Shown piece after piece: positions 60,015-64,000 of a DNA stretch of 64,000 nucleotides; within the stretch, counting starts at the first letter, position 1; every line of letters begins with the position of its first letter. Both the position numbers and the translations under genes were made by a program. Under the pieces are notes generated by a model. It was not told where the DNA came from. It worked only from the letters and a program-made list of their open reading frames with translations, and did not search any database. Source of the stretch: Paragyromitra xinjiangensis (taxonomy: Eukaryota; Ascomycota; Pezizomycetes; Pezizales; Discinaceae); assembly GCA_038503065.1 (NCBI GenBank), contig JBCAMK010000020.1, positions 1 to 64,000 on the forward strand, given 5' to 3'.

Positions 60015-61393
60015 AGTTAAAGCGGGAGTGGCATGGGCATGTTTTTTATGTATTTCTTTTATATACCCTGTGATGTATCGAATCTTTACGGATGGTACCA
60101 TACGACTGTGGCTTTGGGGTAGCTCTAGTTTTAACATCTGTACGTTTTAGCCCAGTTGATGAAAGTCATACACTTGGCCACTTGAGACGGTATAATTGAA
60201 ACGAAACATTAACTTGGCTCACTAGCAAGAATGGACGGACAAGACAGGTAGGAGGTCTATGAAGGACTAGGGGGCTCGGGAGCTAGGCCTGTAACCCTTC
60301 TTTTTAGGATTTATAGGTATTAAATGAGTAGCCTCGCTATTACTCGTGAGAGGAAATGCGCTCATGTATCGTGCTTCGTGCTAGGATGGATATCCAAGCT
60401 TGGTGTTTGTAGGGGTTAATATGTCCCTGTCCCTCGCTACGAACCTTGTGATATTCTCTTCACAAGGAATTATATTCCACCCTCTATCCACAAATCCCTA
60501 ACCCTAGCTACTGTTTCTAGTAACCCACCACCCCTACATTCGCGTAGTACAAACAACGTCATGTCCGAGCACCTCACTTGGCCAGACCCTGCAGGAACTA
60601 AGATGCACATGCAAGACCGACTCGCCGAGGGGACCTAGAGGGTATTCGTCGAATAACTGGCGCGTAGGAAGCACGTGTTAAAGAAGGTGTCAAGAGAGGG
60701 TCGAAGTTAGCGCAGAAGAGAATCCGATAAGCGATGGCCTCCAATGACAAGGGAGGCTTGGTGTTTCTAGCTTCCCCAATGACGTTAGTGCACAGCTGAG
60801 TTGACAGAACTTTGGATGCTTGGGATAAGCGAGTGACCGTCAATGATAGTTGTCACGGCAACAAATATTGGTTTACATGAGTCTAATAAGACAGTCCTGT
60901 AGCGATAACGATTTATAGCCTTAAGGCTATCATCCAAATGTGACCATAATCGAATTTCCACCATCTCGAATCCTAATCGAATCAAACCTAAGAACCACTC
61001 TCCTGCACATAGGTGCAACGTGGTGTCGGTGAAACCCCGTCCGCTGCTGAATAAATGTTCCAGATTCTCGTCAGCAACGGTTCACCATTACTATAAAAGG
61101 AAGTTCACAGGTCTCACACTTGGAGTCTTGATCAACGCTATTGATCTTTCCCCGCATGATAAATAGTTATGCACAAACTAGTCAGGAAGTGGATATATTT
61201 TCGGACATATGTCAATTCTGACACCGGAGACCCGGCGTGGATAGTCAACTTGGGATATCCGTGTGATATAAAGTCTCTAGGATGGACCCCTCCTTCTTGC
61301 TCGCTGGCTTTCGCGTAGTTTAGAAGCTTTAAAGTCTCTGTTCCTGGGAGGTTGTCACTATCGTTCTATACAGTCGATTCCCAACACACCGAA
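60015..61393. other. Gene-free interval with small hairpin
   Basis: No gene. An 8-bp inverted repeat, CCTTGTGA (60444) and TCACAAGG (60460), with an 8-nt loop, and CCCTAACCCT at about 60494 are the only notable signals. Confidence 0.5.
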
Positions 61394-62572
61394 ATGAGGT
61401 TCTCAATCTCCACATTCGCCGTCTCGATATTAACATTGCTCTCACCGTTGACCGTCAAGGCAAACACCCCTCTCAGCGATGAATTTGTCCAAAACGACAT
61501 AGCTGTAAACAAAGGCTACGAAATCGCCTGGGCAAGTCGACCGTACGTATCCCATCCTACCACCCATCATCAATACTATACAAAACTTACCATCCCCCAA
61601 ATACAGCATGTGGCATTTCGGGATGTCACAGGGCAATCGCCCTTGCTACCCTGAAGCCGCACTGATTAATGGACAACAACACGGTACAAATCCAGATTAC
61701 TGGCCTCGCGCTGGCACCGGGTGCGCTGATCCGGGCCCGTCTGGTGGAAAGGGGAATCCGTTCCCGACTTATTACACGGTGAATTATTGTGGGGCCGACG
61801 AACTTCGCGTAAGTGCGACAACTTCAAACACAGGTTTCTGAGCCGACGGTTGTGGCGAGTATAGGTTAACTGAGGTTATTAGGTCGTATATTCACTTTAC
61901 ACGACACATGATGGCTTCAGGGCGGCAATCATTGCTCGGGGACATAGTTCGTACTCTAGTCTTGCTTATAGAGAACTAGTGGTTAATTCAGCCAACAGCT
62001 CACGACTGGGAACGAATCATCGTCATTTGGCGCCGTGAGAACGGTCAATGGACCCGTAAAGAGCTTCTCAAAAGCTTCCATACCGGGTGATATTCCTTCT
62101 GGAGCGACCATAGTGGTGAAAACGATCTAACGTGGCTCTTCCGCTACAGTTACATGCATGATAACTGGAACACGATCCAAAACACAATCAACTACGACAA
62201 TATTAATGAGCAAGACGGTAAGGATAAGGATGGTGCCAAGATCTATGTTGGCTGGGGTAAACATGCTATGTTTACTGACCGGAATACTGGCTGGAACGAT
62301 GAGATTTCTCAGGGGTGTAGTAGGGAGTTTAGGTCTCGGGATTGGTGGTAAGTGGATCTTTGTTTTGTAATCCGTTTCGAAAAGCAGAGAAGAAATTAAC
62401 GAAAACTACGCATAGGTATATCCCCGAGAGGAGCAATCTTGTTTGTGGTAGTTCTAGTTGCTCGGCAGGAGCTGATATGTCTAAATTCAACTGGGGGAGT
62501 GCTGATTCGGGGCCTTGGGTTGTGGAGAATCGGGTATGCACAGCGGTAGAGGGAGGGTACACAGCATGTTGA
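61394..62572 (+). pseudogene. NLP (necrosis- and ethylene-inducing peptide 1-like) family gene with an in-frame stop
   Basis: The family is NPP1-domain secreted cytolysins of plant-associated microbes. An N-terminal signal peptide precedes a first coding block. Further blocks at about 61608-61815, after an intron with GTAAGT and TTATTAG signals, and from about 62010 to 62350 and 62415 to 62572 follow the order expected of the family, including conserved Cys-containing and WP-rich stretches. The seven-residue signature that normally reads GHRHDWE is split by a candidate intron, and its third residue is not Arg. An in-frame TGA at 62088-62090 lies in the coding block after the signature. No plausible intron removes it, because the available GT-AG pair would be only 27 nt. 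The gene therefore looks broken by a single stop. A sequencing error is the main alternative. Intron borders in the middle are uncertain. I describe it only and give no repaired version. Confidence 0.6.
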
Positions 62573-63419
62573 ACAACTCAGAGATTCCAATGTTGCCCTA
62601 ACAGACGATGCCGACTAGAGGGAAGTAGTTGTAGGAAAGGAAGCAGTAGGATAGGTTGTACTTGGATATACGTCAAACACTTAAATACTTATCGATTCCG
62701 ATATTCATTTGTTACCAAAATTCCGCGGCAGCAACGTTTGGCCTTTAGGTGTATTCCTTTTTAGTGACTGTCCCTGAGGCAGGCTTCGAAGCACCATTAA
62801 CACAAGATTACTAACCAAATCATGAAAGCTCACTCGGTTTTATATTCTATTCGCTATCTATCATTAGTTGATGTAGGTCCGCCTAAATTTAGGGTGAAAA
62901 CAGGAGTAGGCGTTTGAACGCCTGCTTTTGCTATGACTCGGGAACTTGAAATGACTCACATGACCAAATGTGCTTGAAAGTTATGGCCAAGAGAATATTC
63001 GGTAACAGCCTTCCAATGACCTTATTTCAATAGGCGGCAATAATAGAGTCGACACTAAATTTATGAGGCTGCATTTTACGAGGAGTCATTATTCGCAGAG
63101 CTGCATTTCTTCGGTCACTAGGAAACCCTATCAGATAACTTCTTCTGAAAGTGTGGTAACACATAGCTGGCCTAAAACCAGGCACACGTTACACAGTCAG
63201 CCACATCGTTATCTATCTGTGGCGCACGGAGGCGTAACCGGTCATTGACTCAACCCCATAAACACCTGTTCGTGCATCTCTCTACAGCTCCTACCACTTG
63301 CTTCATCTCCCTGCTCATCTCCCTCTTCCATCAAAAATCTTCCCCATCACTATCTCTTCTCTCTTTAAAGCGCTTTGAAACAACAGCCCCATCTAGCCAG
63401 GATACTGATCTAATTGATA
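62573..63419. other. Intergenic interval, promoter of the DUF4139 gene
   Basis: AT-rich to about 63.25 kb, then CT-rich sequence (CTCCCTGCTCATCTCCCTC and similar) leading to the next ATG. Nothing else is supported. Confidence 0.55.
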
Positions 63420-64000
63420 ATGGCTTCAGTTGGCTTAGAGACGATTCACAAGCAGACCTTCTTCATCGACGACCTCACCACCAGAAGCGTCACTCTATAC
63501 CCTACTCGCGCTGCTGTTGTCCGTGATATTGAAAATGTCACCATTAAGGTTTGCTGCTCCCCCCCAGGCTTAAGGCTGCTGCTTATTTCGTTACTGACTA
63601 ATCTAATTACAACAAGCCTGGCCGAAACGAAATCACTATCTTCGGCCTCACTCACCTTGCCGATGAAAATTCCATCAAAATCGAAGGTCACGGCACGGAT
63701 GCTCTGATCACGGATATGCTTGTTGATCGGAGACGTAACAAGAGCCATGACGACGACTCCGATAGCGACCCGGATGACTCGGACGAGGAATCGCCTGAGA
63801 ACCCAGAAATCGAAAAACTCAAGGAGGAGATTGAAACTTATCAACTGGGGATTGAGGATGCGCTAGAGGCGGTGAGGTCGGCCTCGAACCAGTTGGCATA
63901 TCTTGAGCAGCATACTTTAAGCTTGTGTGTCCCTACCAGAGAGGACAGTCCTACAAATACGAAGGACATGGCCGAGAACCTTGAGGCCTATAACTCGTAT
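63420..64000 (+). CDS. DUF4139/DUF4140 (MuiA-like) family protein, 5' part only
   Basis: The first exon, 63420-63548, and the second, from 63617 past the window end, join in phase 0 across a 68-nt intron with a GTTTGC donor and ACAAG acceptor. The N-terminus carries the DUF4140 start common to fungal members: IDDLTTRSVTLYPTRAAVVR, then NEITIFGLTHLADENSIKIEG, a DDDSDSDPDDSDEE acidic linker and a coiled-coil stretch (EKLKEEIETYQLGIEDALEA). Bacterial relatives were named for mucoidy inhibition; the fungal function is unknown. The C-terminal DUF4139 domain would lie beyond base 64000. The start ATG directly follows a CT-rich leader. Confidence 0.85.

Noticed and set aside
62088..62114. A mini-intron that would remove the stop in the NLP-family gene.
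   Set aside because: The only GT-AG pair around the TGA would make a 27-nt intron, below the size of any other intron in the window.
1..64000. A secondary-metabolite biosynthetic cluster.
   Set aside because: No polyketide synthase, peptide synthetase, terpene synthase or P450 is present. The oxidoreductases and esterase are scattered over 40 kb on both strands.

Overview
The window is nuclear DNA of a filamentous ascomycete (Pezizomycotina; a leotiomycete-like fungus would fit, but that is inference). Genes are split by 43-90 nt introns with GTAAGT/GTATGT-type donors, CTAAC/CTAAT-like branch sites and YAG acceptors. Recognisable families are fungal: XanA-type xanthine dioxygenase, HET-C, Zn2Cys6 and Clr5 proteins, a heme-thiolate peroxidase, an NLP-family gene and a BCS1-like AAA ATPase. 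Intergenic DNA is long and AT-rich, with relic genes and repeats, so this reads as a gene-poor accessory region. Gene models were built by joining reading frames across splice sites and checking that phases agree. None is backed by transcripts.

Layout. 1-0.67 kb: a degenerate repeat array built on CCGTACGAC that runs off the left edge. 2.1-11.7 kb: a small unknown gene (+), a 598-aa fungal conserved protein (-) whose predicted third intron holds a six-copy minisatellite, and two multi-pass membrane protein genes (-). 11.7-18.5 kb: no genes, but two tRNA-like cassettes inside arrays of short oligonucleotide repeats, with a roughly 490-bp inverted-repeat element between them. 18.5-21.8 kb: a decayed gene with glycine-rich and coiled segments. 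22.1-28.9 kb: xanA, a Zn2Cys6 regulator and a type-B carboxylesterase, all on the minus strand. 31.1-34.9 kb: a small P-loop GTPase (+) that ends 448 bp from the 3' end of a mitochondrial D-lactate dehydrogenase (-). 37.9-42.1 kb: a Clr5-domain protein and an AAA ATPase (both +). 45.2-48.9 kb: a disordered acidic protein and a short-chain dehydrogenase (both -). 49.9-51.2 kb: a NACHT/ankyrin relic (-). 52.4-55.8 kb: het-c (+). 58.7-62.6 kb: a secreted peroxidase and an NLP-family gene broken by one in-frame stop. 63.4 kb to the end: the first part of a DUF4139-family gene.

Functional themes. Intact genes cover purine salvage (xanA), lactate oxidation, ester hydrolysis, oxidoreduction and secreted oxidation. 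Several others belong to families linked to fungal self/non-self recognition or lineage-specific expansion (HET-C, NACHT relic, Clr5, P-loop GTPase, two membrane proteins). There is no clear biosynthetic cluster. The xanA / Zn2Cys6 pair is the only adjacency that hints at co-regulation. The least explained signals are the two tRNA-like cassettes in oligonucleotide arrays, the intronic minisatellite, and a 51-nt two-part hairpin in the 35-38 kb desert.
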